Shown: piece after piece, positions 45,101 through 54,088 of the stretch
How the letters are laid out: each line of letters begins with the position of its first letter
How positions within the stretch are numbered: the stretch's first letter is position 1
Assembly: GCF_000711875.1 (NCBI RefSeq)
Contig: NZ_JONM01000001.1
Location: 475,934 to 539,933, forward strand
DNA length: 64,000 nucleotides
Reading direction: 5' to 3'
Origin: Andreprevotia chitinilytica DSM 18519
Lineage (GTDB): Bacteria > Pseudomonadota > Gammaproteobacteria > Burkholderiales > Chitinibacteraceae
Notes under the pieces: model-generated
What the model saw: only the letters and a program-made list of their open reading frames with translations
What the model was told of the DNA's origin: nothing
Databases searched by the model: none
Position numbers and translations under genes: made by a program

Positions 45101-45371
45101 AGTCACCAAAGAACGAGAACCCGCGCACGGTCTTCACCCCCGGCACCGACAACATGGTGGTCGTGAGCGGATAGGTGACCTGATCCTCGACAATGCGCGG
45201 CGCTTGGCCCGGGTAATTGGTACGGATGATCACCTGCACGTCGGAGAGATCGGGCAGGGCATCGATCGGCGTGGTTTTCACCGCCCACACGCCCCAGCCC
45301 GCCAGCATGACGGTGGCGAGCAGCACCAGAAATCGGTTGCGGATCGACCAGTGAATGACATGGGCAATCAT
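42195..45371 (-). CDS. cusA: Cu(I)/Ag(I) efflux RND pump CusA
   Basis: The 1058-residue protein is a heavy-metal RND (HME) inner-membrane pump. It has 12 helices with two large periplasmic loops. The opening [36 protein letters not shown] and [20 protein letters not shown] (proton-relay Asp in helix 4) are typical of CusA/CzcA. Length and neighbours (CusF-fused adaptor, CusF, copper oxidase) favour Cu/Ag over Co/Zn/Cd. It exports metal through CusB and the outer-membrane CusC. It overlaps cusB upstream and the DUF2282 gene downstream by ATGA. Confidence 0.94.
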   Translation of the reverse strand: MIAHVIHWSIRNRFLVLLATVMLAGWGVWAVKTTPIDALPDLSDVQVIIRTNYPGQAPRIVEDQVTYPLTTTMLSVPGVKTVRGFSFFGDSFVYVLFEDGTDLYWARSRVLEYLNQVQGRLPAAAKSSLGPDATGVGWILEYALVDKSGQRSLADLRSLQDWFLKYELKTLPGVAEVAAIGGMVKQYQVVIDPVKLASYGLSHEAVIDALGKANRETGGSVLELAETEYVVRASGYLKTLDDFRAIPLKTSATGVAVKLGDVARVQIGPEMRRGIAELNGEGEVAGGVVILRNGKNARETIAAIKSKLAELKTSLPPGVEIVPVYDRSHLIDAAIENLTHKLIEEFIVVAVVCAIFLWHLRSALVAIISLPLGVLAAFVVMRYQGVNANMMSLGGIAIAIGAMVDAAVVMIENAHKHLEEWRHAHPGEKLAGGAHWQVIGHAAAEVGPALFFSLLIITLSFIPIFTLEAQEGRLFGPLAFTKTYAMAAAAGLSITLIPVLMGYWIRGPIPDERSNPLNRVLIRLYQPLLEAVLKRPKTTLAIAGLVLLTTLWPITRLGGEFLPQMDEGDLLYMPTALPGLSAGKAAELLQQTDRLIKTVPEVESVFGKAGRAETATDPAPMEMFETTIRFKPREQWRPGMTPQKLVDELDRTVQLPGLANIWVPPIRNRIDMLATGIKSPIGIKVAGNNLATVEGVALGIEKIAKTVPGVSSALAERLSGGRYIDIDIRRDDASRYGMNVAEVQSVVAGLIGGENVGETVEGTARYPINVRYPRELRDSPAALRDLPVVTPSGQRITLGMVADVKISDGPPMLKSENARLSSWIYIDVRGGDLVQVVDDLKRAIAAQGKLPPGVSVAYSGQFEYLERANARLKLVVPATLLIIFVLLFLTFRKVDEAVLIMATLPFALVGGVWFLYLLGYHLSVATGVGFIALAGVSAEFGVVMLLYLKQALEKRLEPHHLTHKAVVLDAIREGAVLRVRPKAMTVAVILAGLLPILWGSGAGSEVMSRIAAPMVGGMVTAPLLSMFVIPAAYLLLRARRRDERNQPFSSQAAHGEQA

Positions 45372-46843
45372 GGTTTTTCCTCCATGCCGTTCTGCCGCGA
45401 GATAGTCTGAATAACCTGATTCCCATCCTGCTCGACCAAGCTAAAGCGCACCTTGTCGCCCGGCTTCAAGCCCTTGCTCAATGCGGGGTTGGTCAAACCG
45501 AACGCCATGGTCATCGCCGGCCAGCCGAGCGAAGGAATCGGTTCATGCGCCAAAGTGATCTGGTCGCCAGCAACCGCCTTCACCACGCCAACACCCTGAT
45601 GCTCGATGGCTGCCATCGCCTTGGTTGGGGGGCTGGCCGTTGTCTTGGCAGTCATCCGCGCCAACACGCCCTTGAGGCTGGCTTCGGAATCGATCAGGAA
45701 CTGGCCCGATGCCACCACCTGCTCACCCTTGGTCAGCCCGGCCACGATCTCGATCTTGCCATCGTGTTCACGCCCGAGCTGTACCTCGGCCGGCCGGAAG
45801 CTACCCTTGCCATCCGCCACGATCACCACGTTGCGTTTGCCGGTGGCAATGACCGCCTCGCTCGGCACCAGCAACACTGGTTTGCTTGCCGTGGCGCTGA
45901 ACGCCACGCGGGCGTACATGCCGGGGCGCAACTGGCCGTTCTTGTTGGGCAATTCGATCCGCACCCGCACCGTGCGCGTATCGCGATTGATCTCCGGCAG
46001 CAGGGCGGTGACCTTGCCGGCGAGCGGCGCATTCGGCCATGCCGCGAAGGTCGCCTGAACCGGCGTGCCGATTTGTACGGCGGCGGCTTGCGCCTCCGGC
46101 ACTTCGGCTTCGACCCAGACGCTTGCCAGCCCGTTGATGCGCGCCAGCGTCTGGCCGGCTGTCACCGTCATTCCTTCGCGGACCAGCAATTCCGCCACCA
46201 TGCCGCCGCGTGGACTGGCGATAGTAATGACGGCGGAGGGGGAGCCGGTCTGTTCCAGATGCGCAATCTGACTGCTGCTCATGCCAAGTTGCGACAGGCG
46301 CGCTTTGGCTGCTGCCGCCAATTGCGGATCACTGCGTAGCGCCAGATATTCGTTTTGCGCGGCCAGCCATTCCGGTACGCGCACATCGGCCAGAGGGCTA
46401 CCGGCCGCGATGACATCACCAGCGGCACGCGCATAAACGCGCTCGACAATACCGGCCGTGCGCGCTTGCACGATGGCGATATCGCGGTCGTTGAACAGGA
46501 CGCTGCCGGCGGCAGCCAGACCGTCTTGCAGCAAGCCTTCTTCGACGGTTGCAAGTTTGATGCCAGTGTTTTGCATCAGCGCCGGATCGATCCGCACGCC
46601 GGACGTTGGCCCACCTGCTTCGTCGGCGTACTTGGGCACCAGCTCCATATCCATGAAGGGCGATTTGCCCGGGGCATCGAAGTGCGCATCCGGCTTCATC
46701 GGGTCGTACCAGTAGAGCGGTTTGCCTGCGGTGTTGTTGCTGGCTTCGGTCTGCATCGAACGATGGCTGCCGAACCACCAGCCGCCAGCGGCACCCAGCC
46801 CGAGGGTGGTGATCAAGAGGGCAATGATTGTTTTGTTGGTCAT
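45368..46843 (-). CDS. cusB: CusB membrane-fusion protein with C-terminal CusF domain
   Basis: The 491-residue periplasmic adaptor begins with one membrane anchor ([18 protein letters not shown]). A heavy-metal-binding motif follows ([33 protein letters not shown]), then the hairpin/barrel part of RND adaptors ([20 protein letters not shown]). The last ~75 residues form a CusF-like domain with [17 protein letters not shown], holding the His, Trp and two Met that bind Cu(I) in CusF. It links CusA and CusC and passes metal to the pump. ATG at 46843 is chosen; the upstream frame overlaps cusC. Confidence 0.93.
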   Translation of the reverse strand: MTNKTIIALLITTLGLGAAGGWWFGSHRSMQTEASNNTAGKPLYWYDPMKPDAHFDAPGKSPFMDMELVPKYADEAGGPTSGVRIDPALMQNTGIKLATVEEGLLQDGLAAAGSVLFNDRDIAIVQARTAGIVERVYARAAGDVIAAGSPLADVRVPEWLAAQNEYLALRSDPQLAAAAKARLSQLGMSSSQIAHLEQTGSPSAVITIASPRGGMVAELLVREGMTVTAGQTLARINGLASVWVEAEVPEAQAAAVQIGTPVQATFAAWPNAPLAGKVTALLPEINRDTRTVRVRIELPNKNGQLRPGMYARVAFSATASKPVLLVPSEAVIATGKRNVVIVADGKGSFRPAEVQLGREHDGKIEIVAGLTKGEQVVASGQFLIDSEASLKGVLARMTAKTTASPPTKAMAAIEHQGVGVVKAVAGDQITLAHEPIPSLGWPAMTMAFGLTNPALSKGLKPGDKVRFSLVEQDGNQVIQTISRQNGMEEKP

Positions 46844-46844
46844 T

Positions 46845-48056
46845 TCAATGGGCTCCAGCCGGGTAGTGCAGGCGAGTGGTGACGGCAGCGATTTGCGCGG
46901 TGAGATCGAGGGCACGCATGCGATTGGCGAGGCGGGCTTTGCGGGCATTCAGCACGTCGGCCAGATTGCTTTTGCCGGCGCGGTAGGCAGCGAGGGCGAC
47001 GTCGAGCTGGCGTTCGACCAGCGGCGCGATTTGCGTCGTCAGGCGATTGAGCTGCGCTTGCAAGGCGACGCGATCCGCCGTGAGTTCATCGAATTGCTGT
47101 TGATAGTCGGCGCGGCGCATGGCGCGTTCGGCTTCGCGCTGCTCGACTTCGGCCAAAGCGGCGGCGATCTTCGGGTCTTGCCGGTTCTGGGTGAACAAGG
47201 GCAAATCGAACGAGAACTCGACCATGCCCAGGTTCTGGCCCATGCCATCGCGCTTGAGCTTGAGTTCAAGGCCCCAATCCGGCTTCAGGCTGGCTCGCGC
47301 CATGGCGAGATTGGCCCGCGCCGCATCGGTTTGCGCGCTGGCCGCATGCAGGACGGGGTGGTCGTCCAGCGTAGCGGCATCGGGTTGGTTGGAGAGCCAA
47401 TCGGGCAAGCCGCCGCTGACTGGCTCGGATGCCGCTGCACCCAGCCAACGGGCCAGCATGGCGCGGGCCTTGGTTTGCTCGCGGGTCAGGTCATCACGGG
47501 TATCGGCCAGTTGGACGGTTTCGAGCTGGGCGGCCAAGGCATCGGCTGGCGCGCCACCGGCAGCCAACGCGGCGCGACTGGTGGCGAGGCCGGTACGGTT
47601 TTCTGCTTCCTGCTCGGCAAGTAGTGCGGCGCGCTGATCAGCGAAGTAAAGCGCCAGCCAAGCCAGCGTTGTTTCGCGCTGCACGCTCTGCACTTCGGCA
47701 TAGCGATGGGCTTGGCTTTCCTGCCATTGCGCCTGTGCCAGTTGGCGCTCGGCATCGCGCTTGTCGCCGTTTAGAAATTCCTGCATCACGCCGATCATGC
47801 GCATCGATCCGGTTGGCTTGAGCCGATCGGTGCCGGTGAGCGGCAAATCGTCGAGTCCGAAGGTGAGTTTCGGATCGGGCAGTGCGCCGGCAGAACGGGT
47901 GAGATGCTGCGCGGCGGCTTCTGCGGCGCGGCGGGCGGCTAGCTCCGGCGCACGTGCTTCTGCTGCGGCCAGGGCTTCGTTCAGGGGCAGGGCATGGCTG
48001 GTTGTCGCGGCTGCATACAGCAGCACGCCGACCAAGCAGCGGAATTGGATAGACAT
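46845..48056 (-). CDS. cusC: CusC-type outer-membrane efflux channel
   Basis: The 403-residue TolC-family protein has a signal peptide (LVGVLLYAAATTSHA) and two outer-membrane factor repeats rich in Ala, Gln and Glu coiled-coil segments, with AGALPDPKLTFGLDDLPLTG typical of heavy-metal OMFs. There is no lipobox, unlike the TolC protein at 51061-52455. It forms the exit duct of the CusCBA pump. Its stop is one base before the cusB start. Confidence 0.9.
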   Translation of the reverse strand: MSIQFRCLVGVLLYAAATTSHALPLNEALAAAEARAPELAARRAAEAAAQHLTRSAGALPDPKLTFGLDDLPLTGTDRLKPTGSMRMIGVMQEFLNGDKRDAERQLAQAQWQESQAHRYAEVQSVQRETTLAWLALYFADQRAALLAEQEAENRTGLATSRAALAAGGAPADALAAQLETVQLADTRDDLTREQTKARAMLARWLGAAASEPVSGGLPDWLSNQPDAATLDDHPVLHAASAQTDAARANLAMARASLKPDWGLELKLKRDGMGQNLGMVEFSFDLPLFTQNRQDPKIAAALAEVEQREAERAMRRADYQQQFDELTADRVALQAQLNRLTTQIAPLVERQLDVALAAYRAGKSNLADVLNARKARLANRMRALDLTAQIAAVTTRLHYPAGAH

Positions 48057-48206
48057 CGTCGTTCTCCACACGAATTGAAATTCGCGTCGGCGTGGAGACG
48101 ATCAGCCCGATGGGCAGGCGGCGGAGAAGAGCGATTGAACGCCAGCCAAGCAACACCGTGGCCGACCGTCAGCACGGATCGACGCGGCGGGTGTGCGGAG
48201 CAACGG

Positions 48207-48602
48207 CTAAATGCGGAAAACCTGGTACTGGATGCGGAGCGGCGGTGAGGAATCGATGGCGGGCGGCATAGCCGACAGCGCGGAAATCAGCGACCGACTG
48301 GGGTCGAGGTAAGGGGCGGTGAAGAACAACACCAGCAACAACGGCGGTTGCAGCGTGGGAATGCTGTTATCGGCGGATTGCGCTTCTTTCTGGCAATGCG
48401 CTTTGCAGAGCGGCGTTTGCGAAACCTGCTTCATCGTGCAGTCAGGCATGTCTGCCATGGGCATTGCCATGCTGACCGATGCCTGCGTGCCCATCATCCC
48501 GTCCGCCATGGCACAGGCGTAGGCCGATACCGCCAGTTGGCTGAACACCAATAGGCAGACGGCGAACCAGGCAATGAATGGGGATTTCAGGCGCTTGAGC
48601 AT
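48207..48602 (-). CDS. Met/Cys-rich small exported protein of the copper island
   Basis: The 131-residue product has a membrane/signal segment (FIAWFAVCLLVFSQLAVSAY), a methionine- and cysteine-rich stretch (MADGMMGTQASVSMAMPMAD, then MPDCTMKQVSQTPLCKAHCQ) and a second hydrophobic segment near residue 95. Met-x-x-Met and Cys clusters are usual in periplasmic copper handling. No family name is recognised. It lies 150 bp before cusC on the same strand. ATG at 48602 is chosen because the longer frame runs through a palindromic repeat. Confidence 0.65.
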   Translation of the reverse strand: MLKRLKSPFIAWFAVCLLVFSQLAVSAYACAMADGMMGTQASVSMAMPMADMPDCTMKQVSQTPLCKAHCQKEAQSADNSIPTLQPPLLLVLFFTAPYLDPSRSLISALSAMPPAIDSSPPLRIQYQVFRI

Positions 48603-48649
48603 GTCTTTCAATGTAACCCGCTGGCATAAATCGAGGCAAGCCGCTGTTT

Positions 48650-48731
48650 CGTAGGATGGGTTGAGCGAAGCGATACCCATGCAGTTTCTTCAACGTGAGC
48701 GATGGGTATCGCAAGCTCAACCCATCCTACG
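48650..48731. repeat. Long palindrome, REP-like family C
   Basis: Left arm 48650-48680 (CGTAGGATGGGTTGAGCG...) and right arm 48701-48731 are near-perfect reverse complements of about 31 bp with a 20-bp loop. It sits between the cusF and Met-rich genes. Elements with this GTAGGATGGGTT core are common intergenic repeats in Proteobacteria. Confidence 0.9.
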
Positions 48732-48750
48732 AATTGGCAGCCTGCAGCCG

Positions 48751-49077
48751 TTAGTTGGCAACCTCAAGCTTCGTCACGGCCAGCGCGCCGCCTAGCCGGT
48801 CTGCGGCAAACCTGACCTTGTCGCCTTCTTTCACCCGATCGAGCAGGGCGATATCGCTGGCCTTGAAAACCATCGTCATGCCGGGCATGTCCAGGTTCGG
48901 AATCGGGCCGTGCTTGAGGGTGATCTTGCCGGCTTCCTTGTCGATTTTCTTTACGAGACCATCGACGAGCGGTGCAGTGGCTGCGGCTGTTTTCTCCGTT
49001 GCTTCGGCAGCGTGGCTGAACAGCGGCAGGGCCAGGGCGAGGCTGGCGGCGATTAAAGCGTATTTGAGTTGTTTCAT
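48751..49077 (-). CDS. cusF: CusF-like periplasmic Cu(I)-binding protein
   Basis: The 108-residue precursor has a signal peptide (LIAASLALALPLFSHA) and a CusF/OB-fold domain with GKITLKHGPIPNLDMPGMTM, matching the metal-site arrangement His...Met-x-Met. The Trp that caps Cu(I) in E. coli CusF is replaced by Met (LDMP), whereas the CusF domain fused to CusB keeps Trp. It would act as a periplasmic copper chaperone for CusB or the multicopper oxidase. Confidence 0.88.
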   Translation of the reverse strand: MKQLKYALIAASLALALPLFSHAAEATEKTAAATAPLVDGLVKKIDKEAGKITLKHGPIPNLDMPGMTMVFKASDIALLDRVKEGDKVRFAADRLGGALAVTKLEVAN

Positions 49078-49192
49078 GGGTAGTGCTCCTGATTGGGTTT
49101 ACTCCCCTCTCACATCTCGTGCATGGCTTTTAGCCTTGTTCAGGGAAAGTGGAGAGGGAACAAAAATTCACGAATGCGGGTGGAGTAATCGC

Positions 49193-49669
49193 TTACTTCA
49201 CCACCACCTTCCCCCGCATGCCCGCTTCAAAATGCCCCGCCTGCAGGCAGGCAAAATCAAACGTGCCCTTGCGAGTGAATTGCCAGATCAGCTCACCCGT
49301 CTTGCCGGGCTCGACGGTGGCCTGATTGGCATCGGCGTGCTCCATCTCGGGGAACTTGCGCATCATCTCCGCGTGCTCCTTGAGCTGCTTCGCCGTGCCG
49401 AGCACCAGTTCATGCTTGAGCTTGCCGTCGTTCTTGACCACGAAACGCACGGTATCGCCTTGCTTGACCGTGAGCGTGTCCGGGTTGAAGCGCATGGTGT
49501 CGCTCAGGCTGATTTCGATGGTCTGCTTCACCTTGGCGGCCTTGCCGGGTTGGCCCAGGGCGCTGGTTTCGCTATCGTGCCCGCCGGCGTGATTGCCGCT
49601 AGCCAGCGCACCAGTGCAAACCAGTGCGAACGTGGTCGTGATTGTGGCCAGAAGAGTCTTAGTGTTCAT
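49193..49669 (-). CDS. Cupredoxin (plastocyanin/azurin-like copper protein)
   Basis: The 158-residue precursor has a signal peptide ending near GALASG and a cupredoxin domain: IEISLSDTMRFNPDTLTVKQ, VRFVVKNDGKLKHELVLG (first copper His) and FDFACLQAGHFEAGM supplying the Cys, His and Met ligands of a type-1 copper site. The insert MMRKFPEMEHADAN adds Met/His residues. CopI-type proteins with this build lie beside copA and give copper tolerance in other Betaproteobacteria. Its start overlaps the end of copA by 11 bp, so they are coupled. Confidence 0.9.
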   Translation of the reverse strand: MNTKTLLATITTTFALVCTGALASGNHAGGHDSETSALGQPGKAAKVKQTIEISLSDTMRFNPDTLTVKQGDTVRFVVKNDGKLKHELVLGTAKQLKEHAEMMRKFPEMEHADANQATVEPGKTGELIWQFTRKGTFDFACLQAGHFEAGMRGKVVVK

Positions 49670-51047
49670 GTCGGGTACCGCCTCGTTTCAGGTTAAGAAG
49701 GGTGGGGTTTGCTGTGTTGCTTGAAGGATTGGCTGGTGCTTGTACCGCCGCCGGGGCTGGGGCGTCCCAACGCTGCGCCACGGTGCCTGGCGGGTGCTTG
49801 AACCAGCCGGGGTCTTTGTAATCACCGGGGCTGACGTCATCACGCACCTTGACGGTGCTGAACATGCCACCCATTTCCATCGCGCCGAACGGGCCTTGGC
49901 CGGTCATCATCGGCAGGGTGTTGTCCGGCAGCGGCATTTCCATCTCGCCCATGTCGGCCATGCCCTTGCTGCCCATCGCCATGTAGTCCGGCAGCAGCTT
50001 GCCGATGCGGTCGGCCAGATCGCGCTGCTCCACGCCGATCATGGTCGGTACGCTATGGCCCATCGCGTTCATGGTGTGGTGCGACTTGTGGCAGTGAAAC
50101 GCCCAGTCGCCCGGCTCGTTGGCGATGAATTCAACGGCGCGCATCTGGCCGACCGCGATATCGGTGGTGACTTCCGGCCAGCGCGCGCTTTTGGGCACCC
50201 AGCCGCCATCGGTGCCAGTCACTTCGAACTCGTGGCCGTGTAGATGGATCGGGTGGTTAGTCATGGTCAGGTTGCCGACCCGAATGCGCACGCGATCATT
50301 GGTGCGCACCACCAGCGGGTCGATGCCGGGAAAGGCGCGGCTGTTCCACGTCCACAGGTTGAAATCCAGCATGGTGTTGACCTTGGGCGTGTACGCGCCG
50401 GGGTCGATGTCGTAGGCGTTGAGCAGGAAGCAGAAATCCCGATCGACCCGCATCAGCTTCGGGTCTTTCGGATGCACCACGAAGAAGCCCATCATGCCCA
50501 TCGCCATCTGCACCATTTCATCGGCGTGCGGGTGATACATGAAGGTGCCGGCGCGGCGCAGCTGGAACTCATACACATAGGTCTGGCCGGGCTTGATGTG
50601 GCTTTGCGTCAGGCCGCCGACGCCATCCATGCCATTGGCCAAGCGCTGGCCATGCCAGTGGATGGTGGTGTGCTCTGGCAGTTTGTTGGTGACGAAAATC
50701 CGCACCTTGTCGCCCTCGACCGCTTCAATGGTCGGGCCGGGGCTCTGGCCGTTGTAGCCCCACAGATTGGCCTGCATGCCCGGTGCGATTTCCCGCACCA
50801 CCGGCTCGGCCACCAGATGGAACTCCTTCCAGCCGTCCTTCATCCGCCACGGCAGCGTCCAGCCGTTGAGCGTGACCACCGGGTTGTACGGGCGGCCATT
50901 GGGTGGCGATAGCGGCGCTTGAGTGGCGGCACTGCTTTGCAAGGCCGCTTCGGGAATGGCTGCCGCAGCAATCCGGCTGACCACGCCAGCACCGAGTGCC
51001 AAAGCACCAGTCCCAGCGCCAGTCAGGAAGTTTCGACGTGTAACCAT
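49659..51047 (-). CDS. copA: Multicopper oxidase CopA
   Basis: The 462-residue enzyme has a twin-arginine signal (VTRRNFLTGAGTGALALG) and the four copper motifs of multicopper oxidases: TIHWHGQRL, TFMYHPHADEM, HPIHLHGHEF and HCHKSHHTMNAMGH. Met-rich stretches (MGSKGMADMGEMEMPLPDNT) near the C-terminus are typical for periplasmic cuprous oxidases. It oxidises Cu(I) to less toxic Cu(II). The ATG at 51047 has GGAGG upstream. It lies 13 bp behind the TolC-type lipoprotein gene. Confidence 0.94.
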   Translation of the reverse strand: MVTRRNFLTGAGTGALALGAGVVSRIAAAAIPEAALQSSAATQAPLSPPNGRPYNPVVTLNGWTLPWRMKDGWKEFHLVAEPVVREIAPGMQANLWGYNGQSPGPTIEAVEGDKVRIFVTNKLPEHTTIHWHGQRLANGMDGVGGLTQSHIKPGQTYVYEFQLRRAGTFMYHPHADEMVQMAMGMMGFFVVHPKDPKLMRVDRDFCFLLNAYDIDPGAYTPKVNTMLDFNLWTWNSRAFPGIDPLVVRTNDRVRIRVGNLTMTNHPIHLHGHEFEVTGTDGGWVPKSARWPEVTTDIAVGQMRAVEFIANEPGDWAFHCHKSHHTMNAMGHSVPTMIGVEQRDLADRIGKLLPDYMAMGSKGMADMGEMEMPLPDNTLPMMTGQGPFGAMEMGGMFSTVKVRDDVSPGDYKDPGWFKHPPGTVAQRWDAPAPAAVQAPANPSSNTANPTLLNLKRGGTRHEH

Positions 51048-51060
51048 GTCATGTCCTCCG

Positions 51061-52455
51061 TCATTCTTTGGATTTGTTGGGGGAGGGCGCGGCACCAGCC
51101 AGCGCAACGCGCAAGGTGCTATCGGCCAGCCAGAAATCACGCTGGGATTCGATGGCCTCGTTGACGCTGATGGCCTGCTCGCGGGTGTCGTCCAGCAGCT
51201 CGAACAGGCTGATCAGCATGCCGTTGTAACGCAGCTGGTTTTCCTCCGAGATCTGTTTGCGCAAGGGCAGTACGTCATCACGGTAATGCCGGGCCTGATC
51301 GAAGGCGCTGCGGTAGCCGTGGTAAGCCTCGCGCACTTCGGAACGCGCGTTGACGGCGGTTGCCGCCAAGCGGTGAACGCCCTGCAAATAAGTCGCCTCC
51401 GCCCGCGCCACCTTGGCGTCGCCCCAGTCGAACAGCGGCACTTCCAGACTGATGTCATAACCGCGCTGCCATGCTTCATCGCCATCGCGGCTGCCGGCCA
51501 AGCCGACTTCCAAAACGTTGATGAAGCGCGTGGCGCGGGTCAGACCCAGATTGCGCACTAGCTCGTCCAGCGACTTGCGTTGCGCCTGAATATCGAAGCG
51601 CTGTTCGATGGCGTGACGTTCGATATCCGCATCATCGCGGGCGGTAGCGGGCAGGTCGGGCAGGCGTTCCGGCAAGGTGTAACCGGCATCCGTCCCCCAC
51701 AGCCCCAGCAGCCTGGTGAGCTGTTCGCGCTCGGCAAGGGCGGATTGCCTGGCGCGGACGAGCCGGCTGGTCGCTTCAAGCTGAAACGTGCGCTGGCGGG
51801 CCTGATCCAGCTTGCTCCAGTTGCCGGCCTTGACCATCCGCTGCCCAAGCTCGGCACTGATCTCGGCGGTGGTCTGCACCTGTTCCAGATACTGCAGGGT
51901 TTGCTGGGCGGCCACGGCGCGGTAATACGCCTGCCGGGTTGCTTGCGCGGTCATGAGCACGTCGCCGGCTACACGCAACTGCATCTGCTCGAAACGGCTG
52001 TGCTCGATGCGCGATGCAATGGGCAGCGTTAGCAATTGCGCAATATCGAAGCCCAAACCGGCCTCGATGCTGCGCGTGCTGGCGTTGCTCACGCTGCGAT
52101 AAGAGAGCTTGGGATTCGGCAGTCGGCCCGCCTGCATCCGATCCGCATCGGCAATGCCCAATTCGGCAAAGCTGGCTTGCAGCTGCTTGTTGTTGAGCAA
52201 GGCAATCTGCTCGGCATCGTCTACCGAGAGCGGACGTTGCAAGCGGGTTTGGACTTCAGCCTGAACCGCGCTGGCGTCGGCGTCGGTACGAATCGGCTTG
52301 AGGTCTTTGCCAAGTTGCTCCTTAGCTGTGTGCTGAACCGGGCCAAGGCCGCCATCCGGCGAGAAGCTGGCGCAGCCGCCAAGGGCGAGCGCAAGCACTG
52401 CCAGTGCGGCCGGTGTCCATCGGTGCGCCGTGAATGGCGCGAAAGTGAGTTGCAT
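51061..52455 (-). CDS. TolC-family outer-membrane lipoprotein of the copper island
   Basis: The 464-residue precursor carries a lipobox (LALALGGCAS) and two outer-membrane efflux repeats with long Ala/Gln/Arg coiled coils (VQTRLQRPLSVDDAEQIALL, YHGYRSAFDQARHYRDDVLP). It is encoded just before copA, a common arrangement in Betaproteobacteria. Since a separate CusC exists, this one may serve another pump or be part of the CopA system. Substrate is inferred to be copper-related from neighbours only. Confidence 0.88.
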   Translation of the reverse strand: MQLTFAPFTAHRWTPAALAVLALALGGCASFSPDGGLGPVQHTAKEQLGKDLKPIRTDADASAVQAEVQTRLQRPLSVDDAEQIALLNNKQLQASFAELGIADADRMQAGRLPNPKLSYRSVSNASTRSIEAGLGFDIAQLLTLPIASRIEHSRFEQMQLRVAGDVLMTAQATRQAYYRAVAAQQTLQYLEQVQTTAEISAELGQRMVKAGNWSKLDQARQRTFQLEATSRLVRARQSALAEREQLTRLLGLWGTDAGYTLPERLPDLPATARDDADIERHAIEQRFDIQAQRKSLDELVRNLGLTRATRFINVLEVGLAGSRDGDEAWQRGYDISLEVPLFDWGDAKVARAEATYLQGVHRLAATAVNARSEVREAYHGYRSAFDQARHYRDDVLPLRKQISEENQLRYNGMLISLFELLDDTREQAISVNEAIESQRDFWLADSTLRVALAGAAPSPNKSKE

Positions 52456-52587
52456 AAAGCCCTCGCTGGTCAAAACGCAGGCCGTGCACCAGTCGGTTGG
52501 ACGACGGGCACGGAATACGCGGGCGATAGCAGGCGCAGCAGATGACGCGACGGGCGCGTCAGTGCAACGCCGGACTAAGCCCGACGA

Positions 52588-53010
52588 TCAGGCGAGGGCG
52601 GTATGGGGAGGTCGTTCGATGCCGGCCGGGATATGGCCGGTAAAGCGGCTGGCGAGAAAGGGGATGGGGTCGCTGCCGCTGGAAATGAAAGGTTTGGCGA
52701 GTGCAGTCGGGAGTAGCGCAGCGCCAAGGCAACACGGCGCGCACACTGCGCAGCCGGCATCGCCTTGCTTCATATGGTTGGCATCATGCGCTGCACCGGC
52801 ATCGGCCATGGCGTGGTCTGCGTGAGCACCGTCTGCCATTGCCATCGGGTCGTGTTGCATGCCGCCGACGTGGTCAGCTTCGGCAGTCTTGCTGACCTGC
52901 CCTTGAGTTTGCGGCGTATCGCAAAACAGCATGGCCGAAGCCGCAATCCCTTGGGCGGGGATCGCCAGCAGCATCAGCCACAGCAACAGTGTTTTAACGA
53001 CGGTACGCAT
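52588..53010 (-). CDS. His/Met/Cys-rich exported protein, first gene of the copper island
   Basis: The 140-residue product has a signal peptide (LLLWLMLLAIPAQGIAASA), a His/Met/Asp-rich centre (GGMQHDPMAMADGAHADHAM, then DANHMKQGD) and a Cys cluster CAVCAPCCLGA followed by a hydrophobic segment. It is probably membrane-bound in the periplasm and binds copper. No defined family is recognised with certainty; DUF2946-like proteins are similar. It lies 132 bp before the TolC lipoprotein gene. Confidence 0.72.
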   Translation of the reverse strand: MRTVVKTLLLWLMLLAIPAQGIAASAMLFCDTPQTQGQVSKTAEADHVGGMQHDPMAMADGAHADHAMADAGAAHDANHMKQGDAGCAVCAPCCLGAALLPTALAKPFISSGSDPIPFLASRFTGHIPAGIERPPHTALA

Positions 53011-53065
53011 GGGGCGGGAGTATATCGGACGATTCTTAACCGTTTCAACCTGCTCTCAACCTACT

Positions 53066-53159
53066 GTAGCCCGGACGGCTTGCCGGCCGGGGCAGCGATG
53101 TGAACCAGGACTGCTGGCGCGAAACGAACCAACCCTGGCCGGCAAGCCGTCCGGGCTAC
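53066..53159. repeat. REP-like family B palindrome
   Basis: Left arm 53066-53092 (GTAGCCCGGACGGCTTGCC...) pairs with right arm 53133-53159 with one mismatch and a 40-bp loop. The arms are the same as at 19108-19188. Confidence 0.9.
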
Positions 53160-53248
53160 GGGACTGCGCTCTGCGCCAACCTACCTAGGGCTCGTAGGTT
53201 GGATTTCGTACCGAATCCTGCTTGGTCAAGCGAGGCAGGCTCCATGTT

Positions 53249-53319
53249 GCAGGAGCGAGCTTGCTCGCGGTAGCACGGTTTCACTCACCATTGTCATCGC
53301 GAGCAAGCTCGCTCCTACA
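53249..53319. repeat. REP-like family A palindrome (degraded copy)
   Basis: The left arm starts GCAGGAGCGAGCTTGCTCGCG and the right arm (about 53296-53319) is GCGAGCAAGCTCGCTCCTAC; a few arm bases differ. It is the third copy of family A in the window. Confidence 0.85.
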
Positions 53320-53385
53320 GGGACTGCCAGTGGCCGTCGTTAACCGATTTCACGCTGCCATCAGAGCATTGTGTATGGCCGGGAG

Positions 53386-53994
53386 TTATCCGCCTCCCGG
53401 CCGTCTAAAGCCCTGGCGTGCGTGCTCGACTTCGGCCCTGATCACGCAGCCTTCCACATGATCGTTGATCAATCCCATCGCTTGCATGAAGGCATACACG
53501 GTCGTCGGCCCGACGAACTTCCAGCCCAATTTTTTCAAATCCTTCGACAAGGCAATCGATTCCGCCGAGGTCGATGCCGTTTGCGGTTCCTGCGTGGCAT
53601 CCGGTTCGTAACGCCAGATGAAGGCGGCGAGTGAGCCTTCCCGTTCGACCAGTTCCTGGGCGCGACTTGCATTGTTGATGACTGCTTCGATCTTGCCGCG
53701 ATGCCGGACGATTCCTTCATCCTTCAGTAGCCGTTCGACATCGCGCTGGGTGAAGCGCGCGATCCGGTCGAAATCGAAATCCTGGAACGCGGCGCGGAAG
53801 TTTTCCCGTTTGGCGAGAATGGTGCGCCAGCTCAGCCCGGACTGAAAACCTTCCAGGCACAGCTTCTCAAACAAGCGACGGTCATCGCTGACTGGATAAC
53901 CCCATTCCGTATCGTGGTAGCCGAGGAATTCCGGGGCAGCTGCACACCAGCGGCAGCGCGGTTTGCCATCGGGACCTACTGTCGTATTGCTCAT
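53386..53994 (-). CDS. tag: DNA-3-methyladenine glycosylase I
   Basis: The 202-residue enzyme matches the Tag family: CRWCAAAPEFLGYHDTEWG near the N-terminus (zinc Cys and substrate-pocket residues), RRLFEKLCLEGFQSGLSWRT, FRAAFQDFDFDRIARFTQRD, GIVRHRGKIEAVINNA, and KFVGPTTVYAFMQAMGLIND with the DHVEGC zinc end. It removes 3-methyladenine from alkylated DNA. ATG at 53994 is chosen; an in-frame ATG at 54006 is possible. It is a lone gene between the copper island and the zinc ATPase. Confidence 0.95.
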   Translation of the reverse strand: MSNTTVGPDGKPRCRWCAAAPEFLGYHDTEWGYPVSDDRRLFEKLCLEGFQSGLSWRTILAKRENFRAAFQDFDFDRIARFTQRDVERLLKDEGIVRHRGKIEAVINNASRAQELVEREGSLAAFIWRYEPDATQEPQTASTSAESIALSKDLKKLGWKFVGPTTVYAFMQAMGLINDHVEGCVIRAEVEHARQGFRRPGGG

Positions 53995-54088
53995 GAGTTT
54001 TCCCATTTTGGGGGAGGCGGGAACGGGGGCTGCGTCAGCTTTCCGGCCGAAGGCAGATACAAGCTACGCACCCCGTGCATAGCGGCGG

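Larger units (their letters stand above)
53011..53385. other. Intergenic region holding two palindromic repeats
   Basis: These 375 bp between the copper island and tag (tag reads toward the copper island) hold no gene. They contain a family B palindrome (53066-53159) and a family A palindrome (53249-53319), described separately. The promoter of the copper island should lie within 53011-53065; no regulator-binding site was certain. Confidence 0.7.
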
